From Eubacteriaceae bacterium (GTDB lineage: Bacteria > Bacillota > Clostridia > Eubacteriales > Anaerofustaceae), in assembly GCA_017531485.1 (NCBI GenBank), contig JAFXKY010000028.1, forward strand, positions 1 to 48,069: a DNA stretch of 48,069 nt, read 5' to 3'. Every line of letters begins with the position of its first letter. The first letter of the stretch is position 1. Positions 1-8,748 of the stretch are shown here, one piece after another. The notes beneath the pieces are model-generated. The model was not told the DNA's origin, ran no database searches, and saw only the letters and a list, made by a program, of their open reading frames with translations. A program made the translations under genes and the position numbers.

Positions 1-546
1 GGTCAGATGCTGAATGTTCATGACATTGCGCAGGATGTAGGCGTGTCCGACGATACCGCAAAACGTTGGCTGCAGGTACTGGAAAAATCGGAGATCATTT
101 TCTACCTCAGACCATATTCCAATAATCTGCTGAAGAGGACTGTGAAAACGCCAAAGATGTATTTTTTTGATACGGGACTTGTGGCTTATATAACCCGCTA
201 TTCCACCCCCGAGATCCTTGCAAACGGCGCGATCAACGGTGCGATTTTAGAGAACTATGTGGTTTCCGAAATATTAAAGTCATACCATAACAATGCAAAA
301 GAGTGTCTGATGTGGTATTACCGCGACAGCAACAGCAACGAAATCGATATGGTTATCGAAAGCGACGGAATGCTTCATCCGCTTGAAATCAAACGTTCCG
401 TCAATCCCGGCAGCGAACTTATCGGTGCTTTCTCCCATCTGGACAGAGCATCCGTTCCCCGCGGAAACGGCGCGATCCGCTGTATTCGCCCTAAACTTTC
501 AGCAATCAACAGCGAAAACTTTATTGTACCGATCTGGATGATTTGA
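1..546 (+). CDS. DUF4143-type ATP-binding protein, C-terminal part (5' truncated by window)
   Basis: The reading frame is open from base 1, with an internal ATG at 7, and ends at a TGA at 544-546, so only the C-terminal part is visible. It contains a helix-turn-helix-like stretch (IAQDVGVSDDTAKRWLQVLE) followed by ILRPYS-type and FFDTGLVAYI motifs, then a nuclease-like segment (WYYRDSNSNEIDMVIE ... PLEIKRS). This order is typical of the C-terminal half of the AAA+ ATPases that carry a DUF4143 domain, which are abundant in Clostridia and have no firmly assigned function. The AAA+ half must lie upstream of the window. A second, damaged copy of the same region lies at 17510-17798. A terminator hairpin follows directly. 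Confidence 0.75.
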   Translation, partial: GQMLNVHDIAQDVGVSDDTAKRWLQVLEKSEIIFYLRPYSNNLLKRTVKTPKMYFFDTGLVAYITRYSTPEILANGAINGAILENYVVSEILKSYHNNAKECLMWYYRDSNSNEIDMVIESDGMLHPLEIKRSVNPGSELIGAFSHLDRASVPRGNGAIRCIRPKLSAINSENFIVPIWMI

Positions 547-561
547 ACTCTGTATTGAATA

Positions 562-592
562 ACTCCCGTCGTTAGGTGCCACGGGAGTTTGT
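562..592 (+). terminator. Rho-independent terminator after the DUF4143 gene
   Basis: ACTCCCGT and ACGGGAGT form an 8-bp stem around a 10-nt loop, followed by a short T-rich run. The same hairpin, with changes mostly in the loop, follows the damaged copy at 17813-17842. Confidence 0.7.
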
Positions 593-638
593 TCGTATCA
601 GGCGGTTATCTGTTTGTTCTTTTTCTTTTTTCCATCGT

Positions 639-1442
639 GAATTTACAATCCAAGTGCAACACAAAAATAGTGACTCAAAGAACAAATTCCTTTAAAATAT
701 AGTTTGCAGACAATAAAGAAAAGGAACTTACAATGAGCCACTACACACATCTTACCATAAACGAACGGGAAAGTATACTGATTTTATAATCTCAGGGAAA
801 GAGTATCAGGCATATTGCCAAAGAACTGAACAGATCCGAAGCAACTATCAGCAGGGAATTAAAGCGCAACTCATTAAAAGACGGCTTCTATTCTCCTTCT
901 GATGCTCAAAAGAAATACCGGAAACGAAGAAAGAAATGCTGTCGGAAAAGAATACTCAGCAATCCCGATCACAAATCATATGTCTAGAGTTTTATCATCG
1001 ATCTGCAATGGTCTCCCGAACAAATTTCTCAGCGGCTGAAAATGGAGAATAATACTTTTCAGATCAGCTCCACAACGATTTACAGAGCTATCAATGACGG
1101 TAAACTTGAAGAAGGAAAACTCTCCCACGGAGCAAGAGGCATCGCAAGAAAACTACGTCACAGAGACAAAGAGTTTGCTGCGCACAAAAAAATGGCTACT
1201 GAACTTGGAGTAGAATTCTACTTTCCGAATCCCCACGCTCCGTGGGAGCGTGGGACAAATGAGAATACGAATGGGCTAATCAGGGAATATTGCCCGAAAT
1301 CTGTTGATATGGAATCATTCGATGAATGTCACTTTGACCTATTTACTGACAAGCTGAATTTGCGTCCCAGGAAATGTTTGAGGTGGAAATATCACCTTAT
1401 GAAGTATTTTTCAATGAGGTGTTGCATTTGACTTGACAATTC
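639..1442 (+). mobile_element. Decayed IS30-family insertion sequence
   Basis: The element is bounded by imperfect inverted repeats at 639-661 and 1420-1442. The left end read in reverse, TGTTGCACTTGGATTGTAAA, matches the right end TGTTGCATTTGACTTGACAA with few mismatches. It carries a single IS30-like transposase reading frame with two in-frame stops and an internal deletion. The element is about 800 bp, shorter than the roughly 1.0-1.2 kb usual for the family, so it should not be mobile on its own. It lies between the DUF4143 gene and pstS. Confidence 0.75.
733..1431 (+). pseudogene. IS30-family transposase, inactivated
   Basis: From the ATG at 733 the translation begins MSHYTHLTINERESILIL, then meets a TAA at about 787. 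It resumes as SQGKSIRHIAKELNRSEATI, the helix-turn-helix typical of IS30 transposases, and meets a TAG at about 985. It continues as WSPEQISQRLK and runs into FPNPHAPWERGTNENTNGL, the hallmark of the catalytic region of this family. The centre between about 1160 and 1180 is deleted: RGIARKLRHRDKE joins directly to a segment near the last catalytic acidic residue, so the first two acidic residues of the DDE triad are missing. The C-terminus is also altered, with KCLRWKYH in place of the usual KTLGYKTP-like end. The gene is dead. Confidence 0.85.
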
Positions 1443-1546
1443 AAGGTTAAAAAACAAATATTTCGAATTCAGGTATTAACATTAAAGATGAAACAACGAA
1501 CCACCATGACCTGTCGGCGCTTGATAACCGGCAGGAGTTTTGTGAT

Positions 1547-1576
1547 TTGACATAGATTTCACATTCCTTGTATTTT
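1547..1576 (+). promoter_or_regulatory. Possible promoter of the pst-pho operon
   Basis: TTGACA (1547-1552) and TATTTT (1571-1576) are separated by 18 bp, about 75 bp upstream of pstS. The following TTTACATTAA stretch is loosely like TTAACA Pho-box repeats of Gram-positive PhoP, but I cannot see a regular array, so PhoP control is inference. Confidence 0.4.
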
Positions 1577-1652
1577 TGATTTTACATTAATGCCATAAAA
1601 TAAAAAAACGTAACAGGGAAATAATAAAACTTACCTGAAAGGAGACATTAAC

Positions 1653-2456
1653 ATGAAAAAAACATTATCAATTATTATGACAGTTCTTCTCTGCATCAGC
1701 ATTTTTACAGGCTGTGGCAATGAACAATCTTCAGCAGTATCTACAGACGGCTCAACATCAATGGAAAAAGTTATCGGCTCTTTGGGCGAAGCTTTCCAGA
1801 ATGACACCGGCATCAGCTTTACTTACAATCCTACCGGCTCAGGTTCAGGAATCAAGGCCGTTTCAGAAGGCAGATGCGACATCGGTCTTTCATCAAGAGA
1901 ACTGAAAGCCGAAGAAAAAGAGTCAGGTCTCAGCGGAACGATCCTTGCATATGACGGCATCGCAATTATCGTCAATCCGGAAAATCCCGTAAACGACCTC
2001 AGCCTTGATACTATCGCAAAGATCTACAAAGGCGAGATCACCAACTGGGCTGAAGTCGGTGGAAACGATGCTCAGATTGTTCTTATCGGACGTGAAGCAG
2101 GTTCAGGTACCCGTGATGGTTTTGAATCCATTACCGATACGGAAGACGCCTGCAAATACCGTCAGGAGCTGACTTCCACCGGTGACGTTATCACAACAGT
2201 TTCTCAGAACCCGGATGCAATCGGATACGCTTCTGTAGCTTCCATAAAAGATACCGTGAAAACTCTTACAGTTGACGGAGTTTCGCCGACGGAAGAAACC
2301 ATCAAAGACGGCAGCTATGTGGTTCAGCGTCCGTTCGTGCTGGTAACTAAGAGCGATGCTGATCTGAGCGACGCAGCCTTCAGGTTCTTCACATACATCA
2401 CATCCTCTGAAGCAAATGAGATCATCTCAGCTGCAGGTGTTGTTCCCGCAAACTAA
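1653..2456 (+). CDS. pstS: Phosphate ABC transporter substrate-binding lipoprotein PstS
   Basis: PstS captures inorganic phosphate outside the membrane and delivers it to the PstCA channel. The 267-residue protein starts with a lipoprotein signal, a basic n-region, a hydrophobic core and the lipobox FTGC with Cys21 as the lipidated residue. Phosphate-contact motifs of the family are present: STDGSTSMEKVIG near residue 30, GSGSGIKAV and CDIGLSSREL near 60-80, and IGREAGSGTRDGFESI near 145. The start is supported by AAAGGAG about 10 bp upstream. It is the first gene of a seven-gene run ending with phoR. A stem-loop just after its stop probably limits read-through into pstC, matching the usual higher need for PstS. 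Confidence 0.95.
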   Translation: MKKTLSIIMTVLLCISIFTGCGNEQSSAVSTDGSTSMEKVIGSLGEAFQNDTGISFTYNPTGSGSGIKAVSEGRCDIGLSSRELKAEEKESGLSGTILAYDGIAIIVNPENPVNDLSLDTIAKIYKGEITNWAEVGGNDAQIVLIGREAGSGTRDGFESITDTEDACKYRQELTSTGDVITTVSQNPDAIGYASVASIKDTVKTLTVDGVSPTEETIKDGSYVVQRPFVLVTKSDADLSDAAFRFFTYITSSEANEIISAAGVVPAN

Positions 2457-2463
2457 AAACGAT

Positions 2464-2489
2464 GCGACGGTTGTTCAGATGACCGTCGC
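2464..2489 (+). promoter_or_regulatory. Intra-operon stem-loop between pstS and pstC
   Basis: GCGACGG and CCGTCGC form a perfect 7-bp stem with a 12-nt loop directly after the pstS stop and without a long T-run. It is more likely a 3' stabiliser or partial terminator than a full stop, since pstC follows without its own visible promoter. Confidence 0.5.
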
Positions 2490-2513
2490 TACTCTGCTAT
2501 GAGGTTTAAGATT

Positions 2514-3380
2514 ATGAAGAAAAATCAATTGATGGAAAAGGTGATCCATGGCATTTTTCTGGTGTTGGGTCTGATCACCGTAGGCTGTGTTCTGCTAATT
2601 ACCATCTATCTGGTGATTTCCGGCATTCCCGCAATCCGAGAGATCGGTCTGGTGGATTTCCTGTTCGGCAAGCAGTGGGCATCTACTGCAACAGAGCCGA
2701 AATACGGAATCCTGCCCTTCATCCTGACGAGTATTTATGGAACTGCAGGAGCTATCGTAATCGGTGTTCCCGTCGGGTTTATGACTGCGGTATATCTTTC
2801 AAAAATGGCATCTCCAAAGGTGAAATCCGTGATTCAGTCTGCGGTGAGCCTGCTTGCAGGTATTCCTTCCGTCGTTTACGGCTTGGTGGGTATGCTTGTA
2901 CTGGTTCCGGGTATCAGAAAGATCTTCAATGTGCCTGATGGCGCAAGTTTGCTTGCGGCGATCATCGTTCTGGCCATTATGATTTTGCCGTCCATTATCA
3001 AGATGTCCATTACCGCTCTTGATGCAGTCCCGAAAGAATATGAAGACGCATCCCTTGCCCTTGGTGCAACACCGATCGAAACATATTTCAGGGTGTCTGT
3101 GCCTGCCGCAAAAAGCGGTATCGCTGCTGCGGTGGTGTTGGGTGTTGGGAGAGCTATCGGAGAGGCTATGGCAGTCATGATGGTTGCGGGAAATGTGCCG
3201 AATATGCCGGATTCTCTGTTTCAGAGTGTCCGCTTCCTGACTACCGCCGTATCAAGCGAAATGGCATATTCAAGCGGTCTGCAAAGACAGGCACTGTTCT
3301 CCATAGCTCTGGTATTGTTCATGTTTATAATGCTGACGGGTGCCACGCTGAACTTCTTTCTGAAAAGGGAAAGGGAGTAA
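2514..3380 (+). CDS. pstC: Phosphate ABC transporter permease PstC
   Basis: This is one of the two membrane subunits of the Pst importer. From ATG 2514 the protein has 288 residues. That start has GAGGT 8 bp upstream; an in-frame ATG at 2499 would add five residues but lacks a comparable site. A hydrophobic helix near residues 12-40 is followed by a long loop (WASTATEPKYGILPFILTS) and five further membrane helices. The permease-ATPase coupling loop is visible as EDASLALGATPIETYFRVSVP near residue 175-195, followed by GRAIGEAMAVMMVAGN. pstA follows 3 bp later, so the two are translationally linked. Confidence 0.93.
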   Translation: MKKNQLMEKVIHGIFLVLGLITVGCVLLITIYLVISGIPAIREIGLVDFLFGKQWASTATEPKYGILPFILTSIYGTAGAIVIGVPVGFMTAVYLSKMASPKVKSVIQSAVSLLAGIPSVVYGLVGMLVLVPGIRKIFNVPDGASLLAAIIVLAIMILPSIIKMSITALDAVPKEYEDASLALGATPIETYFRVSVPAAKSGIAAAVVLGVGRAIGEAMAVMMVAGNVPNMPDSLFQSVRFLTTAVSSEMAYSSGLQRQALFSIALVLFMFIMLTGATLNFFLKRERE

Positions 3381-3383
3381 TTT

Positions 3384-4241
3384 ATGCTGAATCGATCATT
3401 ATCAAAAAAGAGAAGAGGTTATGAAGTGCTGATGAAAGCACTGATGCTGTTGTCGGTTGGCCTGACTGCTGCTCTGGTGCTGTTCCTTCTTGTATACGTA
3501 CTGATTGAGGGTATTCCGAACATCACATGGGAACTGATCTCTACCAAGCCCAGCTACCTGACCGGGCACATCGGCATCCTTCCCGACATTCTGAATACGG
3601 TCTGTATCGTGATCGCAACCCTGCTCATCGTTCTGCCATTGGGCGTAGGCGCAGCAATTTATCTGACTGAGTACGCATCCAATAAGAAGGTTGTTGGTAT
3701 CATCGAATATGCCGCAGAAACCCTTTCGGGAATTCCGTCAATCATATACGGTCTTGTGGGTATGCTTCTTTTTTCCAACAATATGGGAACGAGCCTTATG
3801 GCAGGTGCGTGCACTCTCGTAATTATGAATCTGCCTACTATAATGCGCACCACTCAGGAAAGCCTGAAAACCGTTCCTCAGTCCTACCGTGAGGGGGCAT
3901 TCGGGCTCGGTGCAGGTAAGTGGCGAGTTGTACGCACTGTGGTCCTTCCGGGCTGTGTGGATGGAGTAATTACGGGATGTATATTGTCTGTGGGACGTAT
4001 TCTCGGTGAATCTGCGGCACTTCTGTTTACCGCAGGCTTTGCTCATACGATGCTCACATTCCCGACGGGGATGAAAAGTCCGGGCGCAACGCTGACAGTT
4101 GCCCTTTACGTTTACGCAAAAGAACAGGGTGAGTTTGGCGTTGCATTCGCAATAGCGGCAATTCTTATGGTCCTGACCGTAATTATCAACTTCGCGGCAA
4201 CAGCTGTTCAGAAGCACTTCGAAAAAAGGAAAAATATATGA
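3384..4241 (+). CDS. pstA: Phosphate ABC transporter permease PstA
   Basis: This is the second membrane subunit of the Pst phosphate importer, 285 residues, with a basic cytoplasmic N-terminus ([12 protein letters not shown]) and six predicted membrane helices. Family motifs are the [13 protein letters not shown] region near residue 65, [17 protein letters not shown] near 115 and the coupling loop [21 protein letters not shown] near 170, followed by [22 protein letters not shown] lies upstream of the ATG. The stop overlaps the pstB start as ATGA, which indicates coupled translation of permease and ATPase. Confidence 0.93.
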   Translation: MLNRSLSKKRRGYEVLMKALMLLSVGLTAALVLFLLVYVLIEGIPNITWELISTKPSYLTGHIGILPDILNTVCIVIATLLIVLPLGVGAAIYLTEYASNKKVVGIIEYAAETLSGIPSIIYGLVGMLLFSNNMGTSLMAGACTLVIMNLPTIMRTTQESLKTVPQSYREGAFGLGAGKWRVVRTVVLPGCVDGVITGCILSVGRILGESAALLFTAGFAHTMLTFPTGMKSPGATLTVALYVYAKEQGEFGVAFAIAAILMVLTVIINFAATAVQKHFEKRKNI

Positions 4242-4993
4242 GTAATGTCATTAATGTAAAAGATATGTGCCTGTGGTACGGGGAGCATCAGGCAATCAAA
4301 AATGTTAATATTGAGATCCCCGAGAAGAGCATCACTGCGTTTATCGGTCCTTCAGGCTGCGGTAAGTCTACCTTCCTCAAAACCCTCAACCGCATGAACG
4401 ACCTGATTCCGGGAGTGAAGATCACAGGTGATATACGATACGAGGGAACAGATATTTTCGCTAAGGATATAGACGTGAACAATCTTCGCAAGGAGATAGG
4501 AATGGTGTTTCAGAAGCCCAATCCTTTCCCCATGAGCATTTACGACAACATCGCCTACGGTCCCCGCACACATGGAATCACCAAAAAGACTGAGCTTGAC
4601 GAGATCGTCGAAAACTCACTTAAAAGGGCGGCTATATGGGACGAGGTAAAGGACAGACTGAAAAAGAATGCTCTCGGACTCTCAGGCGGACAGCAACAGA
4701 GACTTTGTATCGCAAGGGCACTTGCAGTTGATCCGAAAGTTCTTTTAATGGATGAACCTACCTCTGCCCTTGATCCGATATCCACTTCCCGCATCGAGGA
4801 ACTGGTGCTTGACCTAAAAGAAACGTACACAATCGTCATGGTAACCCACAACATGCAGCAGGCAGTTCGTGTGTCTGACTACACCGCTTTCTTCCTGCTT
4901 GGGGAACTTGTAGAGTTCGGCAGGACCGAGGATATTTTCTCTCAGCCGCAGGATAAGCGCACAGAAGATTACATTACGGGAAGATTCGGTTGA
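4238..4993 (+). CDS. pstB: Phosphate ABC transporter ATPase PstB
   Basis: This 251-residue cytoplasmic ATPase powers phosphate import through PstCA. It has a complete ABC motif set: Walker [10 protein letters not shown] near residue 36, the PstB-typical [14 protein letters not shown]-loop [15 protein letters not shown], signature [15 protein letters not shown], Walker [14 protein letters not shown] and the switch histidine in VTHNMQQA. Length and C-terminal end (DYITGRFG) match the family. It overlaps pstA by 4 bp and precedes phoU by 10 bp. Confidence 0.97.
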   Translation: MSNVINVKDMCLWYGEHQAIKNVNIEIPEKSITAFIGPSGCGKSTFLKTLNRMNDLIPGVKITGDIRYEGTDIFAKDIDVNNLRKEIGMVFQKPNPFPMSIYDNIAYGPRTHGITKKTELDEIVENSLKRAAIWDEVKDRLKKNALGLSGGQQQRLCIARALAVDPKVLLMDEPTSALDPISTSRIEELVLDLKETYTIVMVTHNMQQAVRVSDYTAFFLLGELVEFGRTEDIFSQPQDKRTEDYITGRFG

Positions 4994-5003
4994 GGAGGTA
5001 ATT

Positions 5004-5654
5004 ATGAGAAACAGATTTGATGAACAGCTCTTTGAATTAAATAAAGAGATTATTGAAATGGGGGCAATGTGCGAAGAAGCAATCGCTTCCGCTGCCAGAG
5101 CGCTCACAGCAGGAGATACCTCCCTTGCAGGAAGTGTCTTGTCTGAAAGCGGGGAAATCGACAGGAAAGAGCGTGAGATCGAAAGCAGGTGCATGAAACT
5201 GCTTTTGCATCAACAGCCGGTTGCAAAAGACCTTCGCCTTATTTCCGCCGCTTTGAAAATGATAACGGATATGGAACGCATAGGAGATCAGGCTGAAGAT
5301 ATTGCAGAGATCGTGACATTCCTGTGCGGACGGACTATAGAAGGGATGGAGATCATCGGAGAAATGGCGGATGAAGCGATCGGTATGGTGACATCAAGCG
5401 TTGATGCATTTGTTCGGAAAGATACTGCCCTTGCGGAAAAAGTAATTTTACAGGATGATGTGGTTGATGCTTACTTTGTAAGGGTAAAAAGTGATATAAT
5501 CTATATGATTACAAAGGATCATTCCGACGGTGAGTTTGCTCTTGATCTTCTGATGATAGCAAAATATCTTGAAAGGATCGCCGATCATGCGACGAATATT
5601 GCCGAATGGGTGATCTACTCCGTAACAGGCACACACGAGGAGGTGGAAAAATGA
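5004..5654 (+). CDS. phoU: Phosphate signalling protein PhoU
   Basis: PhoU connects the state of the Pst transporter to the PhoR kinase and keeps the Pho response off when phosphate is plentiful. The 216-residue helical protein has two PhoU repeats with the family's acidic metal-binding motifs: EIDRKEREIESRCMKLL near residue 50, MITDMERIGDQAEDIAE near 85, and the mirrored MIAKYLERIADHATNIAEWV near 185-205. GAGGAGGT lies 7 bp before the ATG. Its stop overlaps the phoP start as ATGA. The position between pstB and phoPR matches its role as the link between both. Confidence 0.95.
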   Translation: MRNRFDEQLFELNKEIIEMGAMCEEAIASAARALTAGDTSLAGSVLSESGEIDRKEREIESRCMKLLLHQQPVAKDLRLISAALKMITDMERIGDQAEDIAEIVTFLCGRTIEGMEIIGEMADEAIGMVTSSVDAFVRKDTALAEKVILQDDVVDAYFVRVKSDIIYMITKDHSDGEFALDLLMIAKYLERIADHATNIAEWVIYSVTGTHEEVEK

Positions 5655-6331
5655 TCTGGTGCGTAGAAGATGATTCAGATATCCGTGAAATAGAAATGTA
5701 TGCCCTCAATTCCGCAGGATTGGAAACAAGGGGCTTTGAAGACGGGATTTCTTTTATGGAAGCGCTTAAAAAAGAAACCCCCGATCTTGTAATTCTTGAT
5801 ATCATGCTTCCGGGAATGGACGGAATTGAAATTCTGAGAAAAATGAAGGAATCCGTACTCTACAGTCGTATCCCCGTTATCCTTGCAACGGCAAAAGGGC
5901 AGGAGTATGACAGGATCCACGGTCTTGATCTGGGTGCGGATGATTATATCGTAAAGCCGTTCAGCGTTATGGAAATGGTATTAAGAGTAAAAGCCGTACT
6001 TCGCCGTAGTCAGCCGCAGCAGGTTTCAAGACTGTTGAAGGCAGGCGGTCTTATCGTTAATCTTGACGAGCATACTGTTGTTGCAGACACAATCCGTGTT
6101 CAGCTTACTTACAAGGAATTTGAACTGCTTCGAATGTTTCTTTCCCACCCCGGAATGGTATTTACAAGAGAACAGCTTTTTTCTCAGGTCTGGGATACGG
6201 ACTATATGGGAGATTCACGCACCCTTGACTCTCATATCCGCACACTCAGACAAAAGATAGGTGAATACGGAAAGATGATAGAAACTGTCCGCAACGTCGG
6301 CTATCGCTGGGAGGCAGATTATGACAAGTAA
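5651..6331 (+). CDS. phoP: Phosphate response regulator, OmpR/PhoB family
   Basis: This 226-residue DNA-binding response regulator is predicted to control the phosphate operon. The receiver domain has the acidic pocket E6-D7-D8, phospho-acceptor Asp50 (VILDIMLPGMDG), Thr80 and Lys102 (KPF). A winged-helix C-terminal domain follows, with LTYKEFELLRMFLSHPGMVF and DSRTLDSHIRTLRQKIG. I chose ATG 5651 because it has GAGGAGGT just upstream, overlaps the phoU stop, and begins exactly at the conserved first strand; a longer frame from 5606 would add 15 unrelated residues. The gene overlaps phoR by 11 bp. The symbol follows Gram-positive usage; PhoB would be the enterobacterial name. Confidence 0.9.
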   Translation: MIWCVEDDSDIREIEMYALNSAGLETRGFEDGISFMEALKKETPDLVILDIMLPGMDGIEILRKMKESVLYSRIPVILATAKGQEYDRIHGLDLGADDYIVKPFSVMEMVLRVKAVLRRSQPQQVSRLLKAGGLIVNLDEHTVVADTIRVQLTYKEFELLRMFLSHPGMVFTREQLFSQVWDTDYMGDSRTLDSHIRTLRQKIGEYGKMIETVRNVGYRWEADYDK

Positions 6332-7979
6332 GATATTCCGCAGCATTATTACTGCCTCTATGTCTGTTTTGGTTGCAACGCTCGTTATTATTACGGGAGT
6401 AATGTATCAGTATTTCGGCAGTGTGCAGCTCTCACAGCTTAAAGATGAACTTTCTCTTGCAGCCGTTGCGACACAGGAGCTCGGAGAAAGCTATCTTGAG
6501 GATCTTGATTCCGACCGATACCGCCTTACATGGGTATCTCAGGACGGAAATGTCATTTTTGACAGCCATGCAGACATTGAATCCATGGAAAATCATGCTC
6601 AGAGAGAGGAGATAAAGGAGGCACTTTTGTCAGGAAGCGGAAGCAGCAGCCGATATTCATCAACTCTGACGGAAAAAACGTTTTATGAAGCTGTCCGCCT
6701 TGATGACGGAAGTGTGCTCAGAATATCTGTCAGCAGTCTGACGGCTGTTGTCCTCGTCCTCGGGATGCTTCAGCCTGTCCTTGTAATAGCTCTTCTCGGC
6801 ATAATTTTGTCACTATGGCTTGCAAACCGTATGGCAAAGAGAGTCGTCGAGCCGCTTAACGGGCTTGATCTCGATAATCCCATGGAGAATGACGTTTATG
6901 AAGAACTTTCGCCTCTTCTTCACAGAATCCATGTACAGCACCTTGAAATAAAAAACAGAATTCAGGAACTCAGACATAAGCAGGATGAATTTGAGCAGAT
7001 CACAGCAAATATGAATGAAGCGCTTGTCCTTCTCGACAATTCGGGCAGGATCATCAGCATCAACCCCTCCGCAAAGAAACTGTTTGATGCGAAAATTAAC
7101 TGTATAGGGGAAGATATTCTTAGTGTTGACAGAAAACAGAATCTGAGACTCGCCCTGGAAGAGGCAAAAGATAAAGGTTATGCGGAATACCGCGATACAA
7201 AAAACGGAAGGGATTATCAGTTTGCACTGAACCGCATTGACTCAGACGGAAACGTACACGGAATCGTAATTCTCGCATTTGACATAACAGCTCAGGTCAA
7301 TGCGGAAAATCACCGCCGTGAGTTTACGGCCAATGTATCCCACGAACTGAAAACGCCGCTTCAGTCCATTATCGGCTCTGCGGAACTTATGGAAAACGGC
7401 ATTGTAAAAGATGACGATGTTCCGCGTTTTGTGGGGCGCATCCGTAAGGAAGCTTCAAGGCTCGTTTTTCTTATAGATGATATTATCCGCCTGTCTGAGC
7501 TTGATGAAGGAAAAGATATGCCACGCGAAGACGTCTCGCTGAAAGTTATTTCGGAGGAAGTATGTGAAACACTTCATGACGCAGCAAAGATGAAAGGTGT
7601 TTCTCTGGAAGTTACAGGCGATGACGGCATTATCAACGGTGTCCGCAGACTGCTGTACGAAGTTGTTTACAACCTTTGTGACAACGCAATTAAATACAAT
7701 AGCTACGGCGGCAGCGTGAAAGTGACCGTTGCGGAGAATACGGGTGAAGTTCTGCTGAGCGTGCAGGATACGGGCATCGGTATTTCTCCCGAACATCAGG
7801 ACAAGGTGTTTGAGAGATTTTATCGTGTAGATAAGAGCCATTCCAGACAATCCGGCGGTACGGGACTCGGGCTTTCCATCGTGAAGCACGCCGTGCAGTA
7901 TCATCATGGCAAGATCACCGTGGAAAGCGAACCGGATAAGGGAACGACAGTTTCCGTTCTGTTTGATACAAAAGCGTGA
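6321..7979 (+). CDS. phoR: Phosphate sensor histidine kinase PhoR
   Basis: This 552-residue membrane histidine kinase partners with the preceding response regulator. It has a first membrane helix at about residues 8-32, an extracytoplasmic sensor of about 110 residues, and a second helix at about 140-168 (VVLVLGMLQPVLVIALLG). A linker and coiled coil and a PAS domain (EALVLLDNSGRIISINPSAK, near 235) follow. The dimerisation/phosphorylation site is SHELKTPLQSIIG with His341. The ATPase domain has the N-box NLCDNAIKYNSYGG, DTGIGIS and GGTGLGLSIVKH. All catalytic motifs are intact. Its start lies inside the last codons of phoP. It is the last gene of the pst-pho run, and no clear terminator follows. 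Confidence 0.93.
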   Translation: MTSKIFRSIITASMSVLVATLVIITGVMYQYFGSVQLSQLKDELSLAAVATQELGESYLEDLDSDRYRLTWVSQDGNVIFDSHADIESMENHAQREEIKEALLSGSGSSSRYSSTLTEKTFYEAVRLDDGSVLRISVSSLTAVVLVLGMLQPVLVIALLGIILSLWLANRMAKRVVEPLNGLDLDNPMENDVYEELSPLLHRIHVQHLEIKNRIQELRHKQDEFEQITANMNEALVLLDNSGRIISINPSAKKLFDAKINCIGEDILSVDRKQNLRLALEEAKDKGYAEYRDTKNGRDYQFALNRIDSDGNVHGIVILAFDITAQVNAENHRREFTANVSHELKTPLQSIIGSAELMENGIVKDDDVPRFVGRIRKEASRLVFLIDDIIRLSELDEGKDMPREDVSLKVISEEVCETLHDAAKMKGVSLEVTGDDGIINGVRRLLYEVVYNLCDNAIKYNSYGGSVKVTVAENTGEVLLSVQDTGIGISPEHQDKVFERFYRVDKSHSRQSGGTGLGLSIVKHAVQYHHGKITVESEPDKGTTVSVLFDTKA

Positions 7980-8081
7980 AAATCAGGACAGTTTTTCTTC
8001 GCATAATAAGCTTTTAATGATACATACTTCGGTATGAATTATATTTATGGATGGTGATAGTAATATTCTGTCCGATAGGAT

Positions 8082-8327
8082 TTATAATGACGGTCTGAAT
8101 ATTACAGATGAATTTATAAAACAAAAGAGAAAAGAAGGAGGCTTGTTCAGGAGAAGTTTGCAATATCGGGTATGCTCGACGTGTCGGACATGAAGTGAAA
8201 ATTCCCCATCGGCTTCCACCGCTTCAAGCTTCGTTCTTTCTCTCTGAATATCCTTTCCGTTCCCGGCCATTACGAACTGAATCTGTTCCTCCGTAAGTCC
8301 CTTTGATAATAATTCGTCTTTTTTCAT
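8082..8327 (-). pseudogene. Phage scaffold (GP20-like) gene, N-terminal fragment
   Basis: The first 35 or so residues (MKKDELLSKGLTEEQIQFVM, then AGNGKDIQRERTKLEA) resemble the start of phage GP20-type minor structural/scaffold proteins. AAAGGA lies at a proper distance before the ATG. After about residue 40 the similarity stops and the frame runs through unrelated sequence to a chance stop. It lies downstream of a minor-capsid-like fragment, the order seen in tailed-phage head operons. I read it as a prophage remnant, not a working 81-residue protein. Confidence 0.5.
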
Positions 8328-8406
8328 TTGTTTTTTCCTTTCTGAGATGTTTCAGGGCTGTATCTTGCGCCCGAAAGTCGACTGTTTAAGCTCTGATCAT
8401 CTGAGC

Positions 8407-8431
8407 AATAAAAAAGCACCGTAAATGTGCT
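8407..8431 (-). terminator. Terminator after the phage capsid-gene fragment
   Basis: On the minus strand, AGCAC and GTGCT form a hairpin followed by six T residues, just after the stop of the 8434-8748 frame. Confidence 0.6.
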
Positions 8432-8433
8432 GA

Positions 8434-8748
8434 TTAACTGATTTGTTGTTTATTTTTCCTCTCCGCCCATCTGACCTTTGCGGAAACGGAGCGATTGTAT
8501 CCGACAACGCGGAGCCTTTCTTTCTGTGTTGCAAGCCCTGTCTGACGACAGAAATCTTCGTATGTGCGTTCTTTTTCCTTTATGCGCTGAGATACCTTTG
8601 AAAAACGCGCCTGCGCTGCATCGCTCAGACCTTTTATTTCATTCAGAGCAACCGCCTCGCGGCGGTCCTTTCGTTTTGTTGTGTTGTGCGCATGATCTGT
8701 ATATCTTGTAATTTCCCGCAGTTTATGATATATTGTGTTCACGGGCAA
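8434..8748 (-). pseudogene. Phage minor capsid protein-like C-terminal fragment
   Basis: The readable part is a basic helical region: LSDAAQARFSKVSQRIKEKE, TYEDFCRQTGLATQKERLRV and a KVRWAERK end. It resembles the C-terminus of MuF/minor capsid proteins of Firmicute phages, but the match is weak by eye. The upstream end of the frame runs into the repeat-like leader beginning near 8728, so the apparent start codon is almost certainly not the original one. A terminator and then the scaffold-like fragment follow on the same strand, consistent with a head-gene block cut on both sides. Confidence 0.4.

Noticed and set aside
3738-4217. Long minus-strand open frame inside pstA
   Set aside because: It is fully antisense to a clear permease gene, has no ribosome site and no recognisable protein pattern.
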